Below, piece after piece: positions 7,715 to 15,510 of a stretch of DNA of 49,702 nucleotides (within the stretch, counting starts at the first letter, position 1; the number at the start of each line of letters is the position of its first letter). This DNA is from an uncultured Saprospiraceae bacterium (GTDB lineage Bacteria; Bacteroidota; Bacteroidia; Chitinophagales; Saprospiraceae). The notes under the pieces are model-generated. The model was not told the origin of the DNA. It did not search any database and saw nothing but the letters and a program-made list of their open reading frames with translations. Location of the stretch: the NCBI GenBank assembly GCA_937923485.1, contig CALDUE010000018.1, positions 1 through 49,702 of the forward strand, read 5' to 3'. The position numbers and the translations under genes are program-made.

Positions 7715-8747
7715 GCAATTGAATCGACCGTTTTTTATGGGCTGGAGTATGGCGCTGCTCTTTGCACTACTACCAAGTCTACATCTGGGTGCTCAAGACA
7801 CTCCTGCCGGCTATACCGCCAAGGAGGTTTTACTACTCATGGGGACCCGTTTTGAGGTGGGTGCTTTCGCCAAAACCCAAGCTGCAGCAGATCAAGCCGT
7901 TGCAGATGCTATCGCAGAAGTCTGGCGTATTGAAGCCTTGATCTCTTCTTGGGATCCGGCAAGCGAAACCTCTAAAATTAATGCTACTGCAGGTGGTTCT
8001 GGTGCTTATGTAGATGAAGAACTCTACCGACTTATAGAGCGCAGTCTTAAAATTAGTGCGCTTACCGATGGTGCTTTTGACATCACCGCAGGAGGTTTTA
8101 ATCGACTTTACCGCTTTGGAGGACAGGACACCATTCTGCCATCAGCAGAGGTGTTGGCCGACGCTGTCTCCACGATGGACTACCACCAAATCGAACTCGC
8201 AAAAGACAAATACGGGTACCACGTTAGACTCGGCAAAAAGGGCATGCGCATTGGTTTTGGCGCTATTGGGAAAGGCTATGCTGCCAACATGGCGCGTGAG
8301 GTGATGCGCAGAGACACCAATGTACTGGGAGGTGTCGTCAATGCTGCAGGAGACTTGGCCACCTTTGGCATTAACGAACGCGGAGCGAGTTGGAAAATCG
8401 GCATCACAGACCCGATCAATCCTGAACGATGGCTTGGAGAACTCGAAATCGGCGAATTCGCCGTTGTAACCAGTGGAGATTATGAGAAGTACTTCACAGT
8501 TGACTCCCTGCGCTACTCTCACATCATCGATCCACGCACCGCACTTCCCACCCAAGGTGTGCGCAGTGTAACCATTGTCTGCCCAAATGCTGAAATTGCA
8601 GATGCACTCGCGACAAGTGTGTTCGTCTTGGGTGAAAAAGATGGACTAGCCCTCATCAATCGAGTTAAAAGCGTCGAAGGTTTGATTGTGACAGAAGACG
8701 GCCAGAAATTCTCTAGCGAAGGTCTTACCTTGTTGCCGAAAACCTAA
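7704..8747 (+). CDS. apbE: FAD:protein FMN transferase, exported
   Basis: Attaches FMN covalently to threonine or serine of extracytoplasmic redox proteins, using FAD. Family motifs: LMGTRFEV near the start, DGAFDITAGGFNRLYRFGG, GAIGKGYAANMA, VNAAGDLATFG, SHIIDPRTALPTQGV and DALATSVFVLG. A signal peptide is present (FMGWSMALLFALLPSLHLGAQ). I chose the GTG at 7704 because it gives a basic n-region (LPKQLNRP) before the hydrophobic core and overlaps the preceding stop; the ATG at 7737 is the alternative. No canonical flavinylation motif is visible in the other three cassette proteins, so the substrate is unknown. One exact copy of the dispersed element lies at 7863. Confidence 0.93.
   Translation: MLPKQLNRPFFMGWSMALLFALLPSLHLGAQDTPAGYTAKEVLLLMGTRFEVGAFAKTQAAADQAVADAIAEVWRIEALISSWDPASETSKINATAGGSGAYVDEELYRLIERSLKISALTDGAFDITAGGFNRLYRFGGQDTILPSAEVLADAVSTMDYHQIELAKDKYGYHVRLGKKGMRIGFGAIGKGYAANMAREVMRRDTNVLGGVVNAAGDLATFGINERGASWKIGITDPINPERWLGELEIGEFAVVTSGDYEKYFTVDSLRYSHIIDPRTALPTQGVRSVTIVCPNAEIADALATSVFVLGEKDGLALINRVKSVEGLIVTEDGQKFSSEGLTLLPKT
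7863..7876 (-). repeat. GNAA-hairpin element, GTTTTGGCGAAAGC
   Basis: Exact copy inside apbE, antisense; reads AFAKT. Confidence 0.85.
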
Positions 8748-8760
8748 GCTTGAAACGCAT

Positions 8761-8988
8761 ATGAAACGAAGACTAGTCAAACTGCAACTCTTGCTAGTTG
8801 CTGCAATCTTGGTTTTAGCGCAAGCGTGTATGCCTGTCGCGCCTTACCAACGTGCATTTCTCAATGATGAGGACATGCAGTTAGCGGCAAGGAAAATTCA
8901 ATACTTCGAGAGTAATATTGAGTCTTATCGTGAAGGGGCTTCGGGCGCCAATGGCGGTAAAATTGGTGGTGGCTGCGGCTGTAATTAA
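8761..8988 (+). CDS. DUF4266 small lipoprotein with CGCN tail
   Basis: A 75-residue lipoprotein: signal peptide ending LAQACMPV (lipobox cysteine 23), then a short charged middle (QYFESNIESYREGASG) and a glycine-rich C-terminus GGKIGGGCGCN. This matches the DUF4266 family, which keeps the SREGASGG...GGGCGCN ending. The CxC tail suggests metal or disulfide chemistry, and the thioredoxin-like protein two genes upstream fits that. It starts 13 bases after apbE, and the next gene begins 4 bases after its stop. Function is not known; a substrate or cofactor carrier of the cassette is my inference. Confidence 0.85.
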   Translation: MKRRLVKLQLLLVAAILVLAQACMPVAPYQRAFLNDEDMQLAARKIQYFESNIESYREGASGANGGKIGGGCGCN

Positions 8989-8992
8989 GCTT

Positions 8993-10249
8993 ATGATCAA
9001 ATCTCTACGCAACCCACGCTCTGCTCAGGTGGCGGCTTGCTGGTTACTTCTAGGATGCTTATTTGTTGGTGTGAACCTGATCGCCCAAACAGAAACAAGT
9101 AGCTATCGCATGGCTCCCAACAAGACCGACATCGAGGTCGACTTGTTGAACAACTACTACAATCAAGACGGTGATTTTGGAGCTCCACAGGGAGGTCTAG
9201 GAACCGAACAATTGGATAACATCGCTGGACTCGTGGTCGTCAAAATCCCATTGGACTCAAACAGTGCCTTGACCGTTCAGGCGGGAGTTGATCATTACTC
9301 AAGTGCTTCTACAGATCGCATTGACTATCAACTATCAACAGAGTCTGCGAGCGATCTCCGCGCCTACGGTTCGGTCACTTGGACAGAACGCGATCTTGGA
9401 AAAGGCGTAACCTACTCGGCTACTGCAGGACTAAGTAATGAGTACGATTACTTCTCTATCAACGGCGCGGCAAGTATCTCTCAAGAATGGGATCGAGGAG
9501 CGAGCGAGTTGAGTTTTGGAGTTAAAGCATTTATCGATAATTGGCTTTTTATTGCCCCTGTAGAACTAAGAGGACAAGAATTTAATATAAACACCAATCG
9601 TAGATCCTACGGGGCGAGTTTGGTCTATTCACAAATTATCAATACGCGCTTGCAAGCAGCGTTTACTGCTGAATTAACCTACATGAGAGGTTTATTAAGC
9701 ACACCTTTCCACCGTATCTATTACGTTGGAGCTCCCTTAGATGCGTATGAGACATTTATCCCTGCCGATGGCATCGAGCGGCTACCAGACCAACGTATAA
9801 AATTTCCTGTTTCGGCGAGAGTTAATTACATGCTTAATGATGTTTTATCGCTTCGCACCTTCGCAAGATATTACTTAGACTCTTGGGGAATTCGCGGACT
9901 TACTGGCGATGTAGAACTTAGCTACGATGTGAGTTCCGATTGGAGTGTGATGTCAGGGTTCCGTTATTACAACCAGCGAGAATCAGACTATTATTTTGCT
10001 TTCGCTACTGCTACCGTAGACGATGAGTTCGTGACTTCAGACATTGATTTGTCTGAGCTGAACATGACCAAGTACACACTCGGCATTCGATATGAGCCCA
10101 TCGTCGGTATTGGACGAACCAAGTTCTTTAAGTACGGCTTGGAATGGCGCCACCTTAGTTTGCGAGGAGCATACTATGATCGCAATCCTGGCTTGACTGC
10201 TTATTCTGCGACACTGTCTACAGGCTTTGTACTGCGCGATAAGAAGTAA
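8993..10249 (+). CDS. DUF3570 outer-membrane beta-barrel protein
   Basis: From the ATG at 8993, four bases after the DUF4266 stop, the gene encodes 418 residues. A signal peptide (about 1-31, ending LIAQ) is followed by YRMAPNKTDIEVDLLNNYYNQDGDFGAPQGG, split here only in description, and then alternating amphipathic strands to the end (for example SLRTFARYYLDSWGIRG, YGLEWRHLSLRGAYYD). This is the DUF3570 pattern, a predicted outer-membrane barrel. DUF3570 genes commonly follow DUF4266 and ApbE. It probably supplies the outer-membrane component of the cassette; transport or an electron-transfer scaffold is speculative. Confidence 0.82.
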   Translation: MIKSLRNPRSAQVAACWLLLGCLFVGVNLIAQTETSSYRMAPNKTDIEVDLLNNYYNQDGDFGAPQGGLGTEQLDNIAGLVVVKIPLDSNSALTVQAGVDHYSSASTDRIDYQLSTESASDLRAYGSVTWTERDLGKGVTYSATAGLSNEYDYFSINGAASISQEWDRGASELSFGVKAFIDNWLFIAPVELRGQEFNINTNRRSYGASLVYSQIINTRLQAAFTAELTYMRGLLSTPFHRIYYVGAPLDAYETFIPADGIERLPDQRIKFPVSARVNYMLNDVLSLRTFARYYLDSWGIRGLTGDVELSYDVSSDWSVMSGFRYYNQRESDYYFAFATATVDDEFVTSDIDLSELNMTKYTLGIRYEPIVGIGRTKFFKYGLEWRHLSLRGAYYDRNPGLTAYSATLSTGFVLRDKK

Positions 10250-10277
10250 GCGCTAATGTTTTACGCGAACTAGGGCT

Positions 10278-12800
10278 TTAATTCAGTAGAAGTCCCTGTG
10301 TTGCGATGACTCCATCTTTTTCACCCACTAGGCTGAGGAATAAGACTCCGCTACTTGTATTGAGCACCTCTATCTCAAAGGTCTGCGGGTGCGTTGAAAG
10401 CTGAACGCCTTTACTTGTTATCACTCGTCCCAGCTGATCTGTCAGCATAAGTTGTCCTCGTTGTCTCTCAGAAGCTTTAGCATTTCCAATACGGATGTAT
10501 TCGCCTGCTTGAATTGGTTCCAGCTCTAAGGCTAAGGTTGGGATTACCCCATCAACAAACACTGGAGTACCCAGCTCATTAATACTTGAGCAAATTCCAG
10601 AACCTTGAATCTGGAGAAGGATATCGCTGATAGGAGCGATGCCTTGTTGGATCACAGAGAGATTCACGTAATCAACCGAAAACTGATCCGTAAATTCTCC
10701 TACCCACACATGGATGAAGTAGTCTCCTACATTCATTACATCAAAGCGCGGTAAAGCAGAAATTGCTTGTATGATCTTGTTCGGTCCAAAGCTCAAGACA
10801 TATGTACGGTCGAAGTTTGTAGGTATTACTGAATTTGGATCTTGGAATCCCTGTATACGCGCCATGCCTCCGGAAAGGGTGACCGTATCTGCCCTTGCGG
10901 TGACAGAACCCGAAAAGGCTGCGCAACTTGTACCAGAGGTCACCTGAATCTCTGCTCCAAACAGATCTAAATCAGCACAAACGCCTTGATCGAAAATTGA
11001 ATCGAAAGCATCAAATACAGTAAGTGAATTATCTACAAAAGCACTTCGATCTAGGAAATTTATATCGGTTTGATCAGTGATTTCAGCCACTAAAGCGTGA
11101 ATAGCATATTGGCCCGCGGCATTTACAGTAAAGCTTGGTGTATCACTTAAGGAAATGATAAATTGATCAAAGCCACGTGTTTCTGATAGAATGTAGCTCA
11201 ATTCTGAATCGGTAGGAAGCGTCGCACTACCATCGGCTGTAGCCTCAATCGTAGCTTCTCCATTCATAAGCTCTACTGAAGATTCTACTGGCACCGAACC
11301 GCCAGCAAAAGCATTGCAAAACGCGGGATCCTCCAATACAATTACCTCAGCACCAGGAATGGTGAGATCTGCGCAGACGCCACTATCCATAATCTGCGCG
11401 GCTAGTTGTCCAATGCTAGTGACTCCAAATTGAATCTGACCGAGGTCAATAAAGTTTGGAGATCGGGTGTCGGTCACTTCGGCGTTGAGGTAGAATATGT
11501 TCAAGGTATCTGGGCTATTCACCGAAAAGCTTGGACCGGCTATGCTTAATGCAATGATGGTCTCTGCCCTACCTCTTGTAAGCAGATAAATAGAATCGTA
11601 ACTCGAAGGAACTACAGCGCTGCCATCTAAGACAGCCTCTACTCTAGCGATCCCATTCTGAAGGATGACTGGACTTGCAAGAGGCGTTATCTCTCCTGCG
11701 TTAGCAGTGCAAGTCGCCACCGTTGTTGCAGGTGTTCTCTTGGTGACTACGATTGCGTTGTCGCTAATTCTAAAACATTGACTCGCGAAGCGGACCCCGG
11801 AATTAAATAAGCGTTGACCAACCTCGGCTTGAAGTACACCTGTGAAACTATACGCATAGATGAAGTACTTGCCCGCGGGTAAAAATGATAGATCTACCCT
11901 AGGACCTTGGCTAAATCCGCGAATGATATTCCCCTGATCAATAATCACATACGTGAACGGCGAGCTAGAACTGCTTTGGCGAACAATCAAAGGTGCTTGA
12001 GAAGTGGTCGTGTCTACGGTGATATGCTCTTCTCCATCTACGAGGAGTTGGCCTCCATCGACTTCGTTTCGGATGATGGTGATGAAATCATTCGTAAGGT
12101 CGAAGCAGCCATCGACTAGCTCATCTGTAAAGATGTTTTCGCCACGACGAATACTGAGGTCACCACTATATGCTAATCCATAGATGCGACTTGTTCCAGG
12201 GCCTCTGAAATCAAAATCTTCAAAATCATTGAAGTCTACTTTTTCTACGTTCCCATTAACATCAGTAATGAGATGTACATATCGATCTGATTCATCTCCC
12301 GTCACCTCATACCCTACATAATCAGGAGAGCCGTCGCCAACACAAAGGGGTACGATCGACCTACCTTCACTGTCCGTAATTGATCCAGCGTTAGGAGCGA
12401 TGTGCTCAATTTCAATAAAATTATCAGAAAGTTCGAAGCAGTCCGTTGAAAGGTCAATCGAATAGACGTTCTCGCCAAGTGTAGCTGTTAATGTCCCGGT
12501 ATAGCTCAGCAAAAACGCTCGGCAGTCGCCACTAGGCAATCCTTCGAAATCAAAGGTCTGACCGATGCGGCTCGCTAAAATATCGCCGCGATTATTTGAG
12601 ACAATAACTGCTACGTTTGAGCTAATTTGAAAATCTGTTCGCAAAGTAATTACGTCTGCTTGACCGTCTGCGGTGCACAACTCAAGATCACGTGTACTCC
12701 CCGTAGCATCATTTCTGATTCTACCAGACGGACACTGAGCTAATAATTCTGATGAAAACAAAAGACCTAAAAAGCTCAATGTGATAAGACGTAATTTCAT
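10278..12800 (-). CDS. Large secreted repeat protein with T9SS-like C-terminus
   Basis: An 840-residue exported protein (signal peptide MKLRLITLSFLGLLFSSELLAQ). It is built from two sets of three repeats. Type A lies at about 23-132, 137-243 and 247-353, each ending C(F)x(L/I)(S/T)(D/N)NxI after a Y/F(S/T)G(T/D/V)L strand. Type B lies at about 362-490, 494-620 and 624-746, each starting with a cysteine pair region, then ATxDGSAxxP-like and (E)xTDQ blocks, and ending SGxCxxL. The tail (757-840), with LMLTDQLGRVI and SSGVLFLSLVG, resembles a type A T9SS sorting domain. It is probably surface-exposed; the ligand is unknown. Confidence 0.7.
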   Translation of the reverse strand: MKLRLITLSFLGLLFSSELLAQCPSGRIRNDATGSTRDLELCTADGQADVITLRTDFQISSNVAVIVSNNRGDILASRIGQTFDFEGLPSGDCRAFLLSYTGTLTATLGENVYSIDLSTDCFELSDNFIEIEHIAPNAGSITDSEGRSIVPLCVGDGSPDYVGYEVTGDESDRYVHLITDVNGNVEKVDFNDFEDFDFRGPGTSRIYGLAYSGDLSIRRGENIFTDELVDGCFDLTNDFITIIRNEVDGGQLLVDGEEHITVDTTTSQAPLIVRQSSSSSPFTYVIIDQGNIIRGFSQGPRVDLSFLPAGKYFIYAYSFTGVLQAEVGQRLFNSGVRFASQCFRISDNAIVVTKRTPATTVATCTANAGEITPLASPVILQNGIARVEAVLDGSAVVPSSYDSIYLLTRGRAETIIALSIAGPSFSVNSPDTLNIFYLNAEVTDTRSPNFIDLGQIQFGVTSIGQLAAQIMDSGVCADLTIPGAEVIVLEDPAFCNAFAGGSVPVESSVELMNGEATIEATADGSATLPTDSELSYILSETRGFDQFIISLSDTPSFTVNAAGQYAIHALVAEITDQTDINFLDRSAFVDNSLTVFDAFDSIFDQGVCADLDLFGAEIQVTSGTSCAAFSGSVTARADTVTLSGGMARIQGFQDPNSVIPTNFDRTYVLSFGPNKIIQAISALPRFDVMNVGDYFIHVWVGEFTDQFSVDYVNLSVIQQGIAPISDILLQIQGSGICSSINELGTPVFVDGVIPTLALELEPIQAGEYIRIGNAKASERQRGQLMLTDQLGRVITSKGVQLSTHPQTFEIEVLNTSSGVLFLSLVGEKDGVIATQGLLLN

Positions 12801-12935
12801 TGGACTATTTTTACCGTGGAGAAGACGTGCGAACGACCTGCTATAAACCGTTCTAAGACTGAATTAAGTCCAGCGAAAACCACTGGATTCCTTGTTTTGA
12901 ATCAAAAACCCTTCCAACAAATAGGAAATTTACCT

Positions 12936-13379
12936 ATGTACAAAAGTCAGACTATCAGAAGCCTATTGTCACTCTCAACGCTATTCTTAGTGATTTGTGC
13001 ATGTGGCAATGCAGAAACCTCCACGCAGACGAATGGCAGCATAGGCGAAGGGACTGAAACAGAGGATTTTGGAAGCTTCTACGAGCAGTTCCACGCGGAT
13101 AGTCTCTTTCAATTAGACCGTATCTCATGGCCATTGAATGGCAATTTCATTCAGGATAGTGCAGGTGTAGCGAAAGATCTTCACTATCACAAAGGTGACT
13201 GGAGTATGCATCGCGCCATGGTCGACAACCCAGACTTCGTCCAACAAATTCAGCCACTAACTGAAGACCTCTACGTAGAAGAGATTAAGGCGCGTGCGGG
13301 CAAGTATCGCATCGAACGGCGATTCGCTCGCCTTAGCGATGGTTGGCACCTCATCTACTATCGAGAATCAGGACTCTAA
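12936..13379 (+). CDS. Small lipoprotein, DUF4348-like
   Basis: From the ATG at 12936 the product is 147 residues with a lipobox (LFLVICACGNAE). The body has FGSFYEQFHADSLFQLDRISWPLNG-type sequence (residues about 42-66), resembling the DUF4348 pattern F..F..DS.FQ..RI.FPL, followed by W/H-rich strands ending WHLIYYRESG. An in-frame extension to 12816 exists but would hide the signal peptide. It is divergent from the large repeat protein and convergent with the ATP-grasp operon. Function unknown. Confidence 0.65.
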   Translation: MYKSQTIRSLLSLSTLFLVICACGNAETSTQTNGSIGEGTETEDFGSFYEQFHADSLFQLDRISWPLNGNFIQDSAGVAKDLHYHKGDWSMHRAMVDNPDFVQQIQPLTEDLYVEEIKARAGKYRIERRFARLSDGWHLIYYRESGL

Positions 13380-13395
13380 CACAGTATAGCCTTGA

Positions 13396-14586
13396 TTATA
13401 AACGGTGCATTGCCACACTCGCCCCTACCCATGTAGCATCCTTGTTGTATTTCACGCCGGTCATCTCGCCTTTCGTGATTCTGACGAGGTTATTGACCAC
13501 AGTCGGCAATTCGTCTCCAGGTCTCCAAATGAGCATCATACGCACCTCGCACTTCGCAGTGCCTGTAGGTGTTTGTAAAATCGGGCCGTAGGCTACTTTT
13601 CGCTGTAGAATCCAATTTTGAGGGCGCTCCAATGCAGCCACGTCGGCTTCCGTTGGGTGAATGTTTACGCCTGCTCCACTGAAGGAATAAAGTGGCTTTA
13701 ACACATATTGGCTTAGGTCCCAAGAGCCTGCGACGTATTCATTGGCAAAGGTGGTCACGGGCACATTAGGTAAGTGTCCAATTGCTGGGAGTGTATGCTT
13801 GCTGATGCGCAGGAACCAATCTGGATGTCCTGCCCATTCAACATCAACATCCTCAGTGAAGGTATAGGCGTACTTGTCTGAGCGCTGCAGAAGCTCGTCG
13901 AGGATCACACGGTTATAGATGCGCGTCACAGGGATGATTCTGCCTTCTCGTCTATAAAAGAGCTTCCTCCCATCTCGCTCCAGCTCTTCGAGTCCAACAG
14001 TTTCAAGCTGAATGATATTTTTTGTAGCCCGAAAATCGATTCGCGTGTTCTGCTTATCTGGTTCAATTTCCAGAAGAATCACGCTCTCCGCTTCATGATC
14101 TCCGATGATGACTTCTCGTAGGAGTTCTACATATCGACTTTCGTCAAAACCATTAAAGAAGGAACTGAATCCTTCTGGCACTCCTAAGTTTTGCCGAAAG
14201 GAACGAGCTAAATCAGCCTGGAAAAAATAGAGAGAAGGGAAGCCCTGTAGCTCAATTAACCAAGGTCGAATGCCCTCTTCGGTTTGACAGAGTGCAAAGT
14301 CATACTGAAGAAAAATAGGCTTTTCCGGATCGCCTGTAATACTCCAATATGGATCTCGAATAGCTGATGCCGTACTGGCTAGCACTTCTGGCTCGGCTAT
14401 AATTTTACTGATGCGATTACAGCTATCTAGGAGCTCTTGCGCGAGACTATCTGGCAAAAAGATCGGCGTCTCACTCAGTCTAAAGGTGGCATGTTCCCCT
14501 ATCGCCCTAAACAGTTGATCTTGAAAATCCTGATATTGCTGAGCTGTAAAGTTCCGATTATAAGCTTCTCGTATTTCAGGAATCAT
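13396..14586 (-). CDS. Circularly permuted-type ATP-grasp ligase
   Basis: A 396-residue cytoplasmic protein resembling the glutathionylspermidine synthase-like, circularly permuted ATP-grasp group. Visible motifs: WLIELQGFPSLYFFQ, IPVTRIYNRVILDEL, VLKPLYSFSGAGVNIHP (nucleotide-binding lysine and glycine loop), WILQRKVAYGP, CEVRMMLIW and VVNNLVRITKG (metal-binding region). Such enzymes join a carboxylate to an amine via an acylphosphate. It is the last gene of a four-gene minus-strand operon, 31 bases after the amidotransferase. The substrate is not known. Variants of the dispersed element lie at 14137 and 14188. Confidence 0.75.
   Translation of the reverse strand: MIPEIREAYNRNFTAQQYQDFQDQLFRAIGEHATFRLSETPIFLPDSLAQELLDSCNRISKIIAEPEVLASTASAIRDPYWSITGDPEKPIFLQYDFALCQTEEGIRPWLIELQGFPSLYFFQADLARSFRQNLGVPEGFSSFFNGFDESRYVELLREVIIGDHEAESVILLEIEPDKQNTRIDFRATKNIIQLETVGLEELERDGRKLFYRREGRIIPVTRIYNRVILDELLQRSDKYAYTFTEDVDVEWAGHPDWFLRISKHTLPAIGHLPNVPVTTFANEYVAGSWDLSQYVLKPLYSFSGAGVNIHPTEADVAALERPQNWILQRKVAYGPILQTPTGTAKCEVRMMLIWRPGDELPTVVNNLVRITKGEMTGVKYNKDATWVGASVAMHRL
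14137..14150 (-). repeat. GNAA-hairpin element, GTTTTGACGAAAGT
   Basis: A-T pair variant in the second ATP-grasp gene, sense. Confidence 0.7.
14188..14201 (+). repeat. GNAA-hairpin element, GTTTTGCCGAAAGG
   Basis: C-G pair variant in the second ATP-grasp gene, antisense, 37 bases from the previous copy and inverted relative to it. Confidence 0.7.
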
Positions 14587-14617
14587 AACTGTGGGGGGTC
14601 GGGGTTAGTGGACTTCG

Positions 14618-15433
14618 CTATTCTTCGTAAGGTAACTTCAGTGCTGCAATAGCGCGCTTCAAAAATCCTGGAATGATGACTTCGTTGGTCCGCTTTATTT
14701 TTTCATCATCTGCAAGATGTTCCATCATCTCATCAAACTTTTGCTGACCGTGTTCTTCCAGAATGATCTTCTTACGGGTTTCATCTTGGAAGTGAATCAC
14801 TAAGCCTTCAGCGTCTGCTTCTGGGTGGAACTGGGTACCGACCCACTCATTGCTCCACCGAATGGCCATTATGGCGCGCTCGTAGGGCACGTGTGGACGG
14901 TACTTTTCAAAGGCTAGAATGTTTGCGCCAGTAGCTCCAAGTGATGAGTAATTGGCTCGAACTACTTGAAAATCACGGAAATCGGCAACATAGAAAGGAT
15001 CGTTTAGCCCTTCAAAAAGGACATCTACATCGCCCTCATTTGAACTGTGGACGGGAAATGTCCCGAAGCTCATAGAACGTCGTTGGGTAATACTTCCAGA
15101 AGAAAAATAGCGACTTACTAATTGAAAACTAAAGCAAATAAAAAAGCAGTACTTCTTTTTGCCTGGATCCTCTGTGTGGTTGTTGATAGACCAAAGTTCG
15201 TCCAACAAATTCATGTAGCGACGTTCCCAATCTTCACCACTTGCAAGCGGTGAACCCGGACCACCACTACTGATGTAAATATCGAAGTCTGTACCGGGCA
15301 GCTCGTCTTTGTTGCGGACATCGAATTCTACGACCTCCACAGCATCGGTAAAACCCGCAGCTATCTGGCGAATACAGCGCATTCCCTGATTGGGATGCCC
15401 GTTATTCATATCTAAAATGGCAAGACGATGCAT
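14618..15433 (-). CDS. Class I glutamine amidotransferase (GMP synthase-like)
   Basis: A 271-residue enzyme of the GMP-synthase-like class I glutaminase group, releasing ammonia from glutamine for a partner ligase. It starts MHRLAILDMNNGHPNQGMR, has SSGGPGSPL (oxyanion region) and GTQFHPEAD (catalytic His-x-Glu). The nucleophile elbow reads FFICFSFQLV: the cysteine and the Q are kept, but both glycines of the usual GxCxGxQ are replaced by Phe and Ser. The C-terminal 50 residues are charged and helical. The neighbouring ATP-grasp genes are the likely ammonia acceptors; that pairing is inferred. Confidence 0.8.
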   Translation of the reverse strand: MHRLAILDMNNGHPNQGMRCIRQIAAGFTDAVEVVEFDVRNKDELPGTDFDIYISSGGPGSPLASGEDWERRYMNLLDELWSINNHTEDPGKKKYCFFICFSFQLVSRYFSSGSITQRRSMSFGTFPVHSSNEGDVDVLFEGLNDPFYVADFRDFQVVRANYSSLGATGANILAFEKYRPHVPYERAIMAIRWSNEWVGTQFHPEADAEGLVIHFQDETRKKIILEEHGQQKFDEMMEHLADDEKIKRTNEVIIPGFLKRAIAALKLPYEE

Positions 15434-15510
15434 ACAGTAGACGTCGAATAATCATGCCCGTTCTTATCAAGAAGGGCTACAGAAAGGTATTCTCAGGTAA
15501 ATTTTACCCG

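Noticed and set aside
8941..8988. Flavinylation site in the DUF4266 protein (GASGAN)
   Set aside because: ApbE targets need an SGA[ST]-type motif with a modified Thr or Ser; here Asn follows, so I do not call a site.
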